From assembly GCF_014836335.1 (NCBI RefSeq), contig NZ_JACSRA010000004.1, positions 62,001 to 126,000 on the forward strand: a DNA stretch of 64,000 bases, written 5' to 3'. Below the pieces are notes generated by a model. The model was not told the origin of the DNA. It saw only the letters and a list, made by a program, of their open reading frames with translations, and did no database searches. Origin of the DNA: Clostridium cibarium (GTDB taxonomy: Bacteria; Bacillota; Clostridia; Clostridiales; Clostridiaceae). Position numbers and translations under genes: made by a program. This document shows, piece after piece, positions 54,548 through 62,519 of the stretch; within the stretch, counting starts at the first letter, position 1; every line of letters begins with the position of its first letter.

Positions 54548-54808
54548 ATGGTTTCAAAAGAGGTTTTAGTAAAGAATGGTACTGGTTTACATGCTAGACC
54601 AGCTACATTATTAGTAAAAAAGGCTTCATCTTTCAAGTCTGATGTAAGCATTGAGTTCAATGGTAAAAAAGCAAACGTTAAGAGTTTAATTGGTGTTTTA
54701 TCATTAGCTGTTACTAAAGATTCTTTAATTAAGGTTATAGCTAGCGGTGATGATGAAGCATTAGCTTGTGAGGAAATTGCTAAGTTAGTAGAAAACTTAG
54801 AAGATTAA
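54548..54808 (+). CDS. ptsH: Phosphocarrier protein HPr
   Basis: An 86-residue HPr that relays phosphate from Enzyme I to sugar-specific PTS components. The catalytic histidine is in GTGLHARPATLL. The regulatory serine region, KKANVKSLIGVLSLAV, keeps the serine that HPr kinase phosphorylates for CcpA-mediated control. Presence of both residues identifies HPr rather than Crh. It is monocistronic, with ptsI not adjacent. ATG 54548 follows AGAGGTGAATACG. Confidence 0.97.
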   Translation: MVSKEVLVKNGTGLHARPATLLVKKASSFKSDVSIEFNGKKANVKSLIGVLSLAVTKDSLIKVIASGDDEALACEEIAKLVENLED

Positions 54809-54817
54809 TTCATAAAG

Positions 54818-54842
54818 AAAGGCCCTTTAGGGGGCCTTTTTA
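54818..54842 (+). terminator. Intrinsic terminator after ptsH
   Basis: AAAGGCCC, loop, GGGCCTTTTT: GC-rich stem directly followed by five T. Confidence 0.9.
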
Positions 54843-55035
54843 ATTTGCAATTTTTTTATTATATAATGTTTTATGTATATGGGAATAATTTAATTGAGTG
54901 ATGTAATTATATTAAAATTGAATTTTTAAAATTAAAATATGAATTTTTTTTAAAAAGGTGAAAGATTTTAGTTTATATGATATAATACGAATGATAATAA
55001 AGAAACAGCGAAATATATTCGTGCGGAGGTTGAAG

Positions 55036-56466
55036 ATGAGAGATTTATATAATAATCCTTTAAATTCGAGATATGCATCTAGAGAAATGAGTTATATATT
55101 TTCAGATGATATGAAATTTACAACATGGAGAAAGCTCTGGGTTTCCTTAGCTGAATGTGAGAAGGAATTAGGATTAAATATTACTGATGAACAGATAATT
55201 GAGTTAAAAGCTCATATAAACGATATTAACTATGAAGATGCAGCTAAAAGAGAAAAGGAAGTAAGACATGATGTAATGAGTCACGTGTACGCCTATGGAC
55301 TTCAATGTCCAAGTGCAAAAGGAATTATACATCTAGGCGCTACAAGCTGTTACGTTGGAGATAATACGGATATAATAGTGATGAGAGATGCATTACTACT
55401 GATAAAGAGAAAGATTGTTACAGTATTACATAGATTAAGCAATTTTGCAATGAAGTATAAAGATATGCCTACATTAGGCTTTACTCATTTTCAGCCAGCT
55501 CAATTAACTACAGTAGGTAAAAGAGCAACATTATGGATGCAAGATTTAGTTATGGATATTGAAAATATAGATTATTTGATATCTACGCTTAAATTAAGAG
55601 GAGTCAAAGGAACAACAGGAACTCAAGCTAGTTTTATGAATCTTTTTGAAGGTGATGAGGAAAAGGTTAAGCGACTAGATAAAATGGTGGCAGAAAGAAT
55701 GGGATTTAAGAAAAGCTTCGGGGTTACAGGCCAAACCTATCCTAGAAAATTAGATTCAATTGTATTAAATACACTTTCAGAAGTTGCACAGAGTGCATAT
55801 AAGTTTTCTAATGATTTGAGATTGTTACAAAATATGAAAGAAGTTGAAGAGCCATTTGAAAAGCACCAAATTGGATCATCGGCTATGGCATATAAGAGAA
55901 ATCCTATGAGAAGTGAGAGAATGGGAGCTCTAGCAAGATATGTAATAGTTGATTCGTTAAATCCTGCTATTACAGCTTCTACTCAATGGTTTGAAAGAAC
56001 ACTAGATGATTCAGCTAATAAAAGAATAGCAGTAGCAGAGGCGTTCTTGGCTTTAGATGGTGTATTGAATCTTTATATAAATATTGCGGAAAATATGGTT
56101 GTCTATGATAAGGTTATAGCTGCGCATGTAAACAATGAACTACCATTTATGGCCACTGAAAATATAATGATGGAATCTGTAAAAAGAGGTGGAGATAGGC
56201 AAGAACTTCACGAAAGAATTAGAGAACATTCTATGGCAGCAGCGCAAAGAGTAAAAGGAGAAGGATTAGATAATGACCTTATTAAACGAATAATAGAAGA
56301 CGATGGATTTAAGTTAACTAAAGATGAAATTATAGAAATAATTGATCCAATGAAGTTTGTTGGTAGAGCACCAAGTCAAGTCGTTGAATTCGTCAATGAG
56401 TATGTTAATCCTATTATTCAGGAAAATAGAGAGGCTATAGATGTTAGAAGTGAGATAAATGTTTAA
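55036..56466 (+). CDS. purB: Adenylosuccinate lyase
   Basis: A 476-residue member of the fumarase/aspartase superfamily catalysing two beta-eliminations, SAICAR to AICAR and adenylosuccinate to AMP. Motifs: RHDVMSHVYAYG, HLGATSCYVGDNTD, GFTHFQPAQLTTVGKRA, and the superfamily signature GSSAMAYKRNPMRSER. The ATG at 55036 follows GCGGAGGTTGAAG; a longer frame from 54958 lacks homology and a ribosome site. TATAAT at 54981-54986 is a likely -10, with a poor -35. It stands alone, away from a pur operon. Confidence 0.96.
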   Translation: MRDLYNNPLNSRYASREMSYIFSDDMKFTTWRKLWVSLAECEKELGLNITDEQIIELKAHINDINYEDAAKREKEVRHDVMSHVYAYGLQCPSAKGIIHLGATSCYVGDNTDIIVMRDALLLIKRKIVTVLHRLSNFAMKYKDMPTLGFTHFQPAQLTTVGKRATLWMQDLVMDIENIDYLISTLKLRGVKGTTGTQASFMNLFEGDEEKVKRLDKMVAERMGFKKSFGVTGQTYPRKLDSIVLNTLSEVAQSAYKFSNDLRLLQNMKEVEEPFEKHQIGSSAMAYKRNPMRSERMGALARYVIVDSLNPAITASTQWFERTLDDSANKRIAVAEAFLALDGVLNLYINIAENMVVYDKVIAAHVNNELPFMATENIMMESVKRGGDRQELHERIREHSMAAAQRVKGEGLDNDLIKRIIEDDGFKLTKDEIIEIIDPMKFVGRAPSQVVEFVNEYVNPIIQENREAIDVRSEINV

Positions 56467-56480
56467 TTAGTAGAGAATTA

Positions 56481-56533
56481 AAAAGTTGTTTTAAAATGTA
56501 GATAATATATTTTAAAACAACTTTTATATTTTT
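56481..56533 (+). terminator. Intrinsic terminator after purB
   Basis: Perfect 17-bp arms at 56481-56497 and 56509-56525 (AAAAGTTGTTTTAAAAT and its complement), then ATATTTTT. Confidence 0.9.
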
Positions 56534-56563
56534 AACAAAGAAATAAATATTTTATTAGGATAG

Positions 56564-56592
56564 TTGAATACGTATTCAATAATTGTTATAAT
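56564..56592 (+). promoter_or_regulatory. Promoter with its -35 in a perfect 16-bp palindrome
   Basis: TTGAAT (56564-56569), 17 bases, TATAAT (56587-56592). The -35 and spacer start form the perfect palindrome TTGAATACGTATTCAA (56564-56579), the size and symmetry of a dimeric repressor operator. The next gene is the 47-aa ORF at 56706, over a ~107-base leader. Confidence 0.6.
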
Positions 56593-56705
56593 ATGTATTA
56601 AGAGATAAAAATTTCAAAAGGGTTATAAATAATTCAATAATGCTATGAATATTAATGATTATATATGTAAATAATAATTACTAAATTGGAAAGGGAGGGA
56701 TTGAA

Positions 56706-56849
56706 ATGGATAATAACAATTGTATACCATCTTTAGATAATTATGTGGCAAAGTTTATGGATGAAACAGGTTGTACGTTTGAAGAAGCGTGTGATGAACT
56801 AGGAATAAAGGAAGATGACTTTATCAATAAAAGGACCATAAAAGGTTAG
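56706..56849 (+). CDS. 47-aa hypothetical protein
   Basis: A 47-residue ORF from ATG 56706 with GGGAGGG seven bases upstream. Acidic and soluble, with two cysteines in GCTFEEACDELG plus one near the N-terminus. The segment DETGCTFEEACDELGIKEDDF looks like a helix-turn-helix-like or CUE/UBA-sized helical pair, but I cannot assign a family. Good ribosome site, a dedicated promoter with palindromic operator, and a following hairpin support a real gene. Confidence 0.55.
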   Translation: MDNNNCIPSLDNYVAKFMDETGCTFEEACDELGIKEDDFINKRTIKG

Positions 56850-56857
56850 TTTTTTAG

Positions 56858-56920
56858 GATCAAATTTTCAATTAGAGAAAGCAAAGAGTCTTGCTCTAAA
56901 TCTCTAATTGAAATTTGGTC
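56858..56920. terminator. Long hairpin between convergent small genes
   Basis: Bases 56858-56878 and 56901-56920 pair over ~20 bp with one bulged T and one G-T pair; the loop itself can fold (AGAG/CTCT). It lies between the 47-aa gene (+) and the 56-aa gene (-), where a shared terminator is expected. The flanking T-tracts are poor on both strands, so it could also be a small repeated element. Confidence 0.5.
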
Positions 56921-56956
56921 GTTAATTATATTAAAGTTAATAAATAGAATTAAATT

Positions 56957-57127
56957 TTACTTGTTATGTGATAATTTTGACCTTTTAGTATATTTCTTGC
57001 CATTTTCGTGAGAACCGATTTTTTTCCCATCTATTATGCCAATATCAGATCCAGCCTCAGAGTACATCTTACGTAATTCAGAATTAGATTTTGGATGATC
57101 TTTTAGTCTGTTCTTATTGTTATCCAT
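56957..57127 (-). CDS. 56-aa basic hypothetical protein
   Basis: A 56-residue lysine-rich soluble protein (starts MDNNKNRLKDHPKSNSELRK; ends KKYTKRSKLSHNK). ATG at 57127 on the minus strand has AAAGGAGG ideally placed; 22 further upstream codons are open but lack a ribosome site. The GIIDGKKIGSHENGKKY segment is Gly/Lys-rich. No family recognised. Divergent from recQ. Confidence 0.55.
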   Translation of the reverse strand: MDNNKNRLKDHPKSNSELRKMYSEAGSDIGIIDGKKIGSHENGKKYTKRSKLSHNK

Positions 57128-57293
57128 ATAAATGCCTCCTTTAGATATTCTTCTGTTACTAGGTTTCCCTATAAAATTAATATTATTTATCAACTGTAAA
57201 AAGCTATTTTTATTTATATTTAGAGTTACTAAGAATTTATGTTCTTTTTAAGTATGTTAATATATATAGAGAGAGTATAGGAGGAGTGATTCT

Positions 57294-59723
57294 TTGAATG
57301 AAAAAACTTTAAAAATTTTAGAAAAATATTATGGATATAAAAACTTTAGAAAAGGGCAAGAAAAAATAATCGAAAGTATTTTAGAGAAAAAAGATTTGCT
57401 AGCAATTATGCCAACTGGTGCTGGAAAATCAATTTGTTATCAAATACCTGCATTGATTTTTCACGGGATAACTATAGTTATATCTCCATTAATATCATTA
57501 ATGAAGGATCAAGTCGATTCTTTGAGGTCAATTGGGATTGAGGCAGCATATATTAATAGTAGTCTTGATAATGATGAACTTAAAGAAATTTTTTATGGTT
57601 TGAAAAATAATAAATATAAAATAATATATGTTTCGCCGGAAAGGCTCGATTCAAAAATATTTTTAGAAGTAGTTGATGCAATTGATGTGTCGCAGATTGC
57701 TATAGACGAGGCACATTGCGTATCTCAATGGGGACATGATTTTAGAGTAAGTTATAGAAAAATAGGAAGTTTTATAAGTAGAAGAGACAATAAACCAGTC
57801 ATAACAGCATTTACAGCCACAGCATCCTTGGAAGTTCGAAATGATATAGTTAGAATGTTAAATCTCAATGATCCGGAAATATTTGTGAATGGTTTTGATA
57901 GGGAGAATTTGGAAATTAGTATAATTAAAGAAGGAAGAAAAGAGAGATTTTTAAAGGAGTATATCCAAAAACATTCTGATATTTCAGGAATAATATATTG
58001 TGCAACTAGGAAAGATGTTGATTCAATTTATGAAGAAATTACGAATTTGGGATATCAGGTGGGAAAGTACCATGCTGGACTTAAAGATATGGAGAGAAAA
58101 GAATTTCAAGACATGTTTATCAAAGATAAAATAAATATTATGATTGCAACAAATGCTTTTGGTATGGGAATAGATAAGCCTAATATTAGATTTGTAATAC
58201 ATAACAATATGCCTCAAAGTATAGAAGCATATTATCAGGAAATTGGTAGAGCTGGTAGGGATGGTGAAAAAAGTGAATGTATTTTATTATTTACTCCAGG
58301 GGATATTCATTTGCAAAAGTATTTAATAGATACAGGACTTAGAAGTGAGCAGCGGAAGATAATTGCATATAAAAAACTTCAAGATATGGCCTCGTTAGTA
58401 TATTCAGCAGATTGTTATAGAAAATATATATTAAACTATTTTGGTGAGGAAGCTATAGATAATTGTAATAACTGTAGCAATTGCTTAAGTGAAGGTGAAG
58501 TCACTGATAAAACAGTAGAAAGTCAAAAAGTTTTATCATGTATTGGAAGAATGAAAAGTGGATTTGGAATAACTATGGTTGTAGATGTATTAAGAGGATC
58601 TAAGAGCCAAAAGATTATTAATTATAATTTTCACACATTGTCAACCTACGGAATTATGAAAGAATATAAAAAAGACGAGTTAATAGCTTTTGTAAATACG
58701 CTTATATCACATGGTGTTATAGATCAAGTTGAGGGTACATATCCTATATTAAAATTAAATAACTTATCTGTTAAGGTGCTAAAGGGCGAACATAGAGTGC
58801 TATTAAAAGAAGCTAAAGTAAAGGATTATGGATTTAAGGAAAATAATTTGTTTAATATATTAAAAGAAATAAGATTTAGCATAGCCTCTGAGGAAGGTAT
58901 ACCTCCTTATATGGTTTTTGGAGATGTGACATTGAAAGAAATGAGTACTAAATTACCAGAAACTAAAGAAGAATTACTTGAAATTTCAGGAGTAGGAGAA
59001 ATTAAATGTGATAAGTACGGATTTAAATTTGCTGAAGAGATTAGAAAATATATTATTGAAAATAATACTATAAAGTCAAATAACGATGTGAATAGTATTA
59101 ATAACAAAAAGTTTTATGTAAATAGTGACGAAAATCTATATCAGAAGCTTAGAAATTTGAGAGAAACTATAGCATTGAAAGAAAACAAAATTCCGTACTC
59201 TATAATCCATCAGAATTCATTAAAGGAGATTAGTGGTAGGTATCCTTTAACATTGGAGGAATTGGGTGATATCAGTGGAATTGGACCAAAAAAGATAGAG
59301 GCATATGGAAGAGATATAATATGTATAGTAAAAAATTATATTGAAGATAATAATTTAAATAGAAATTGGCAGGTAAAAGGAAGGTTAAAACTAGTTATTG
59401 ATGGGGAAGAAAGAGAGAATGAAGAAATAGTTATAGATATGCTTAATGAGGGATATGAAATTAGTGAAATTTCAAATAGAACAGAAATCTCATTATCTAC
59501 TATATTAGGATATGTTACTGAATATATTAAAGAAAATGGTGAGATTTTATTTAAACTGAATATAGATAATCTTTACAAAAAAGAAGAGGAAGAAGAAATT
59601 TTAATGGCTTGTAAAAGGTTTGGAGTTGAAAAAATAGGAGAAATTAAGAAAAGTTTAGACCCTAGAATTAAATATGAATCAATAAGAGCTGTAATTTTAA
59701 AAAATTATTATAATATAGTATAA
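57294..59723 (+). CDS. recQ: RecQ-family DNA helicase with two HRDC domains
   Basis: An 809-residue 3'-5' DNA helicase, longer than the usual ~600. Superfamily-2 core: MPTGAGKSICYQIPAL (Walker A), IDEAHCVSQWGHDFR (DEAH plus aromatic loop), QEIGRAGRDG (motif VI). Zinc ligands C374, C391, C394, C397. A winged-helix RQC follows. Then HRDC copies lie near residues 517-589 and 612-682, each with LxEISG(V/I)G. The C-terminal ~100 residues resemble the helix-turn-helix helicase C-terminal domain. TTG start 57294 after GGAGGAGTG. Confidence 0.94.
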   Translation: MNEKTLKILEKYYGYKNFRKGQEKIIESILEKKDLLAIMPTGAGKSICYQIPALIFHGITIVISPLISLMKDQVDSLRSIGIEAAYINSSLDNDELKEIFYGLKNNKYKIIYVSPERLDSKIFLEVVDAIDVSQIAIDEAHCVSQWGHDFRVSYRKIGSFISRRDNKPVITAFTATASLEVRNDIVRMLNLNDPEIFVNGFDRENLEISIIKEGRKERFLKEYIQKHSDISGIIYCATRKDVDSIYEEITNLGYQVGKYHAGLKDMERKEFQDMFIKDKINIMIATNAFGMGIDKPNIRFVIHNNMPQSIEAYYQEIGRAGRDGEKSECILLFTPGDIHLQKYLIDTGLRSEQRKIIAYKKLQDMASLVYSADCYRKYILNYFGEEAIDNCNNCSNCLSEGEVTDKTVESQKVLSCIGRMKSGFGITMVVDVLRGSKSQKIINYNFHTLSTYGIMKEYKKDELIAFVNTLISHGVIDQVEGTYPILKLNNLSVKVLKGEHRVLLKEAKVKDYGFKENNLFNILKEIRFSIASEEGIPPYMVFGDVTLKEMSTKLPETKEELLEISGVGEIKCDKYGFKFAEEIRKYIIENNTIKSNNDVNSINNKKFYVNSDENLYQKLRNLRETIALKENKIPYSIIHQNSLKEISGRYPLTLEELGDISGIGPKKIEAYGRDIICIVKNYIEDNNLNRNWQVKGRLKLVIDGEERENEEIVIDMLNEGYEISEISNRTEISLSTILGYVTEYIKENGEILFKLNIDNLYKKEEEEEILMACKRFGVEKIGEIKKSLDPRIKYESIRAVILKNYYNIV

Positions 59724-59730
59724 CAAGATA

Positions 59731-59760
59731 AGGAGAATAAAACTATTCTCCTAGATTTTA
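59731..59760. terminator. Terminator between recQ and the convergent 51-aa gene
   Basis: AGGAGAATA (59731-59739), loop AAAC, TATTCTCCT (59744-59752), then AGATTTTA. It serves recQ and perhaps the minus-strand gene. Confidence 0.8.
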
Positions 59761-59913
59761 ACGTCCCCTACGAGATGTTGTGATTATATATTCATTGTCT
59801 GTAAACTCATAGTCAGAAGTAGGGGTGTTAAATGATTTGTTTGGAGTTGGCATCTTTGTATTTGCCGAATGAATTACTCCTGAAGTTCTTTTTTTCTTGT
59901 CATTTTTGCTCAT
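59758..59913 (-). CDS. 51-aa hypothetical protein
   Basis: A 51-residue polar protein: N-terminal MSKNDKKKRTSG, a Thr/Ser/Pro/Asn-rich middle, and the tail ITTSRRGR. No hydrophobic segment. ATG at 59913 (minus) has AAGGAGTGATATT upstream. An in-frame 17-residue extension exists but lacks a ribosome site. Looks intrinsically disordered. No family recognised; small spore or envelope proteins of this type are common in clostridia, but that is a guess. Confidence 0.5.
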   Translation of the reverse strand: MSKNDKKKRTSGVIHSANTKMPTPNKSFNTPTSDYEFTDNEYIITTSRRGR

Positions 59914-60056
59914 AATATCACTCCTTATAAATATATTATTTCTTAGATTCATTATAATAGTCATGAAAATTTGTTTTCTTAAATAGAAAATTAGTTTAAT
60001 TTATGATAATATAAAGATGTTGGGACTCATATATTTATATTTAGGGGGGAAATATT

Positions 60057-60443
60057 ATGGCTAAAGTAATTGGTTGTAGTTTAATAATTAAGGATGACTT
60101 TCACAATATTTTATTGTTAAAGAAGAAAGTCAAAAGAGGAGAAGTCGAAGTTTGGTCTTTGTTAACACAAAAACTTAGGGGAAAGGAAAGCCATGATAAA
60201 TGTATTGCTAGAGGTGCAAAAGATATATTAAAATCTGTTATATTTGATGTGGAACCAGTTAAAGAATACATAGTAAATTCAGATGAAGATGAATGCGTTA
60301 TGGTTTATACAGGTAGAATAAAAGAGAAAGCTGTACTCGATAAAGCATATAAAGAATGTAAGTGGATTGGATATAGAAACTTAGAAGACTATAATATTTT
60401 GCCATATGAAAAACAAATTTTATTAGATTTTTTTGAAAAGTAG
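60057..60443 (+). CDS. Nudix-fold protein with degenerate Nudix box
   Basis: A 128-residue protein with Nudix-like layout: N-terminal strand VIGCSLIIKDDFHNILLLKKK, WSLLTQKLRGKE, a helix where the Nudix box should be, then YTGRI and the ECKWIGYRNLEDYNILP ending typical of Nudix proteins. In the expected GX5EX7REUXEEXGU segment (GKESHDKCIARGAKDILKSVIFDV) the metal-binding REUXEE glutamates are missing, so hydrolase activity is doubtful. It may bind a nucleotide as a sensor. ATG 60057 follows AGGGGGGAAA. Confidence 0.7.
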   Translation: MAKVIGCSLIIKDDFHNILLLKKKVKRGEVEVWSLLTQKLRGKESHDKCIARGAKDILKSVIFDVEPVKEYIVNSDEDECVMVYTGRIKEKAVLDKAYKECKWIGYRNLEDYNILPYEKQILLDFFEK

Positions 60444-60462
60444 ATATAAATTCTTTTAAAGA

Positions 60463-60489
60463 AGGGAGCTAAATTAATATTAGCTCCCT
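60463..60489. terminator. Bidirectional terminator between convergent genes
   Basis: AGGGAGCTAA (60463-60472), seven bases, TTAGCTCCCT (60480-60489). A-rich and T-rich flanks on each side suit both the Nudix-like (+) and amidase (-) genes. Confidence 0.8.
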
Positions 60490-60492
60490 AAA

Positions 60493-61467
60493 TTATATAT
60501 TAATTATTCGAATTTTATCATAAATTAAGGGATAAACTTCACTTAAGGGATAATTAAGTTTATTAAAGCTGTGGCAACAATATAAACAATTACCATCAGG
60601 AAAAGTTTCAGTTATAATTCCTGAATGAGAAAAAAAACCTTTCTTTATAGAGTGAAATTGAATAATGGCTGCTGGTTGTGTATGGAGTGAAGAACTAGTT
60701 TTTCTAAAGCCATTTTCTAAAAGAAAGTAATATAATTCATTTACTCTTATCCAAGTAGTTGTATATGGCTTCCATGTTAATGATAATGGTAGTCCTCCAA
60801 AGTGGAGACACTGGGAAATAAAATTGGTACAGTCTCCACCATCGCTATCAAAGTTCTTATATGCCTTGTTGGGAATAAGTGCATATTGTTGTGCATATTC
60901 AATCATTTTCTTTTTATCTAAAGAAAAATTTGATTGCACATTATTATCTCTATTAATATCTAAGGTATTATCAAGAAATTTTTCGTAAAATAAATTTATG
61001 TCTCTTACATTCTTGTACCAGAGTTGTATTGGTAAGTTATTTTTTAATCTAATTAAGATATCCTTTTCACTAGGGAAGTTTCTGGCTAGGGAATCGTATT
61101 CAATTGGGGATTCTTCTTTATTGCACATATATAATATTTTCATATCTTTTATTATAAAGAGATATTCAATTTCTTCTTTACATGTATGTTCCACAGATGA
61201 ATCTATGAAAGAGAATGAGTGGTGAAATTTACTTAATAGCATAACGTAATTGTCTGTCTTTATAATTTTTAGTTTCTTTAATGTATAGTTATTCTTGTGA
61301 ACTATTGTGTTTAATTTAGATCTCCATAAAGATTGAAATTTTTTCTTTAACATTATGAAATCAATAAGATCTTTATTAGATATAAATTCATTTAGTTTAT
61401 TATATCTTCCGTTTTTATAAGGTTCTTTAAAAGTGTTAATAAATCTATATAAAAATAGTCTAAGCAT
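60493..61467 (-). CDS. Amidase domain (Amidase_6) protein
   Basis: A 324-residue protein whose C-terminal ~150 residues match the Amidase_6 type. The catalytic-cysteine region GGDCTNFISQCLHFGGLPLS is followed by W-rich WKPYTTTWIRVNELYYFLLENG, a His-containing FFSHSGIITETFPDG and HSFNKLNYPLSEV. The N-terminal half is variable and aromatic and lysine-rich. I see no signal peptide or membrane helix, so export is uncertain. ATG 61467 (minus) follows GGAGGAATTTA. Cell-wall or spore peptide cleavage is plausible, not shown. Confidence 0.82.
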   Translation of the reverse strand: MLRLFLYRFINTFKEPYKNGRYNKLNEFISNKDLIDFIMLKKKFQSLWRSKLNTIVHKNNYTLKKLKIIKTDNYVMLLSKFHHSFSFIDSSVEHTCKEEIEYLFIIKDMKILYMCNKEESPIEYDSLARNFPSEKDILIRLKNNLPIQLWYKNVRDINLFYEKFLDNTLDINRDNNVQSNFSLDKKKMIEYAQQYALIPNKAYKNFDSDGGDCTNFISQCLHFGGLPLSLTWKPYTTTWIRVNELYYFLLENGFRKTSSSLHTQPAAIIQFHSIKKGFFSHSGIITETFPDGNCLYCCHSFNKLNYPLSEVYPLIYDKIRIINI

Positions 61468-61617
61468 TAAATTCCTCCAATTTATTCAGAGATTTTATAG
61501 TTAATATATGTTTCTAGCCATTTAAGAGTTACAGTGGTATAATATTCAAGAGTTCATTAGATTATCATATTATGATGAAATTTGATTATACAAAATGTTA
61601 AAAGAGAGGAATTTAAT

Positions 61618-61836
61618 ATGAAAACAATTTTTATTGTCGTAATATTTTTTATGGTTTTGTTTAATTTCTTTTGCTTTGTTCAAAGTAGAAAGTACTTAAA
61701 AAATGTTACTGGAAATGATGAAGAATCAAATAAGAACTATGAAAAAGCATTAAGGTTTATTAAAATATCTGTAGTTATATCTGTATTTATATGTTTGGTA
61801 GGTGCTACTGCAGTAATATTTATACAAATATTATAG
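61618..61836 (+). CDS. 72-aa two-helix membrane protein
   Basis: A 72-residue small membrane protein: helix 1 TIFIVVIFFMVLFNFFCFV, a charged loop (RKYLKNVTGNDEESNKNYEK), helix 2 FIKISVVISVFICLVGATAV. ATG 61618 follows GAGAGGAATTTAAT; the longer frame from 61582 has no ribosome site. Divergent from the amidase gene and followed by a strong terminator. Family not recognised. Confidence 0.65.
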   Translation: MKTIFIVVIFFMVLFNFFCFVQSRKYLKNVTGNDEESNKNYEKALRFIKISVVISVFICLVGATAVIFIQIL

Positions 61837-61844
61837 TTTTTTAT

Positions 61845-61893
61845 AACTGCTTGAAAGCTAGTATTTATATCCTAGTTTTCAAGCAGTTTTTTT
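61845..61893 (+). terminator. Strong intrinsic terminator after the 72-aa gene
   Basis: Arms 61845-61861 and 61872-61888 (AACTGCTTGAAAGCTAG and its complement, one G-T pair), followed by seven T. Confidence 0.92.
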
Positions 61894-61899
61894 ACCTTT

Positions 61900-61914
61900 T
61901 TAGTATTATTATGT
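61900..61914. promoter_or_regulatory. PerR-box-like sequence before reverse rubrerythrin
   Basis: TTAGTATTATTATGT agrees with the PerR consensus TTATAATNATTATAA at about 11 of 15 positions, 48 bases before the gene. Reverse rubrerythrins are PerR-controlled in other clostridia. In DNA this AT-rich the match could be chance. Confidence 0.3.
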
Positions 61915-61961
61915 GAAATTTAGGAATAATAAATTTAGATTGATTTTTAGGAGGGTATTAA

Positions 61962-62519
61962 ATGAAAAAATATGTTTGTACAATTTGTGGATATATTCAT
62001 GAAGGAAATGAGCCACCAGAGATTTGTCCTATCTGTAAAGCAGATAAAAATAAGTTTAAAGAAATTAAGGATGAAATGAATTGGGCAGATGAACATGTTA
62101 TTGGAGTTGGAAGAGATTTAAGTTCAGATATAATTGAAGATTTGAGGGCAAATTTTATGGGTGAATGCACAGAGGTTGGAATGTATTTAGCCATGAGTCG
62201 TCAGGCGGATCGAGAAGGTTATCCAGAAGTGGGGGAAGCCTATAAGAGGATAGCTTTTGAAGAGGCAGATCACGCATCAAAGTTTGCTGAAATATTAGGA
62301 GAAGTTGTAGTAGCTGATACAAAATCTAATTTAGAAGCTAGAGTTGAGGCTGAGTATGGAGCTTGCGAGGGGAAGAAGAAATTAGCTGATAAAGCTAAGG
62401 AACAAAATTTAGATTCTATACATGATACTGTTCATGAAATGTGTAAAGATGAAGCGAGGCATGGGAGAGCTTTTAAAGGCTTATTAGATAGATATTTTAA
62501 TGATAGGAGAGATAGCTAA
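61962..62519 (+). CDS. Reverse rubrerythrin (NADH peroxidase component)
   Basis: A 185-residue reverse rubrerythrin. A rubredoxin domain comes first ([21 protein letters not shown]), then a four-helix diiron domain whose ligands lie in [32 protein letters not shown] and [16 protein letters not shown]. Such proteins reduce H2O2 and O2 with electrons from NADH via rubredoxin reductase and underlie aerotolerance of clostridia. ATG 61962 follows GGAGGGTATTAA. The stop overlaps the next start (TAATG), so translation is coupled. Confidence 0.93.
   Translation: MKKYVCTICGYIHEGNEPPEICPICKADKNKFKEIKDEMNWADEHVIGVGRDLSSDIIEDLRANFMGECTEVGMYLAMSRQADREGYPEVGEAYKRIAFEEADHASKFAEILGEVVVADTKSNLEARVEAEYGACEGKKKLADKAKEQNLDSIHDTVHEMCKDEARHGRAFKGLLDRYFNDRRDS

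Noticed and set aside
54987..55022. ACGAAT/ATTCGT pairing in the purB leader as a purine riboswitch
   Set aside because: A 6-bp stem with a 24-base loop lacks the three-way junction and conserved loop bases of purine riboswitches.
54958..55035. Twenty-six-codon N-terminal extension of purB
   Set aside because: It includes the probable -10 box TATAAT and lacks homology; the ATG at 55036 has a good ribosome site and the family N-terminus.
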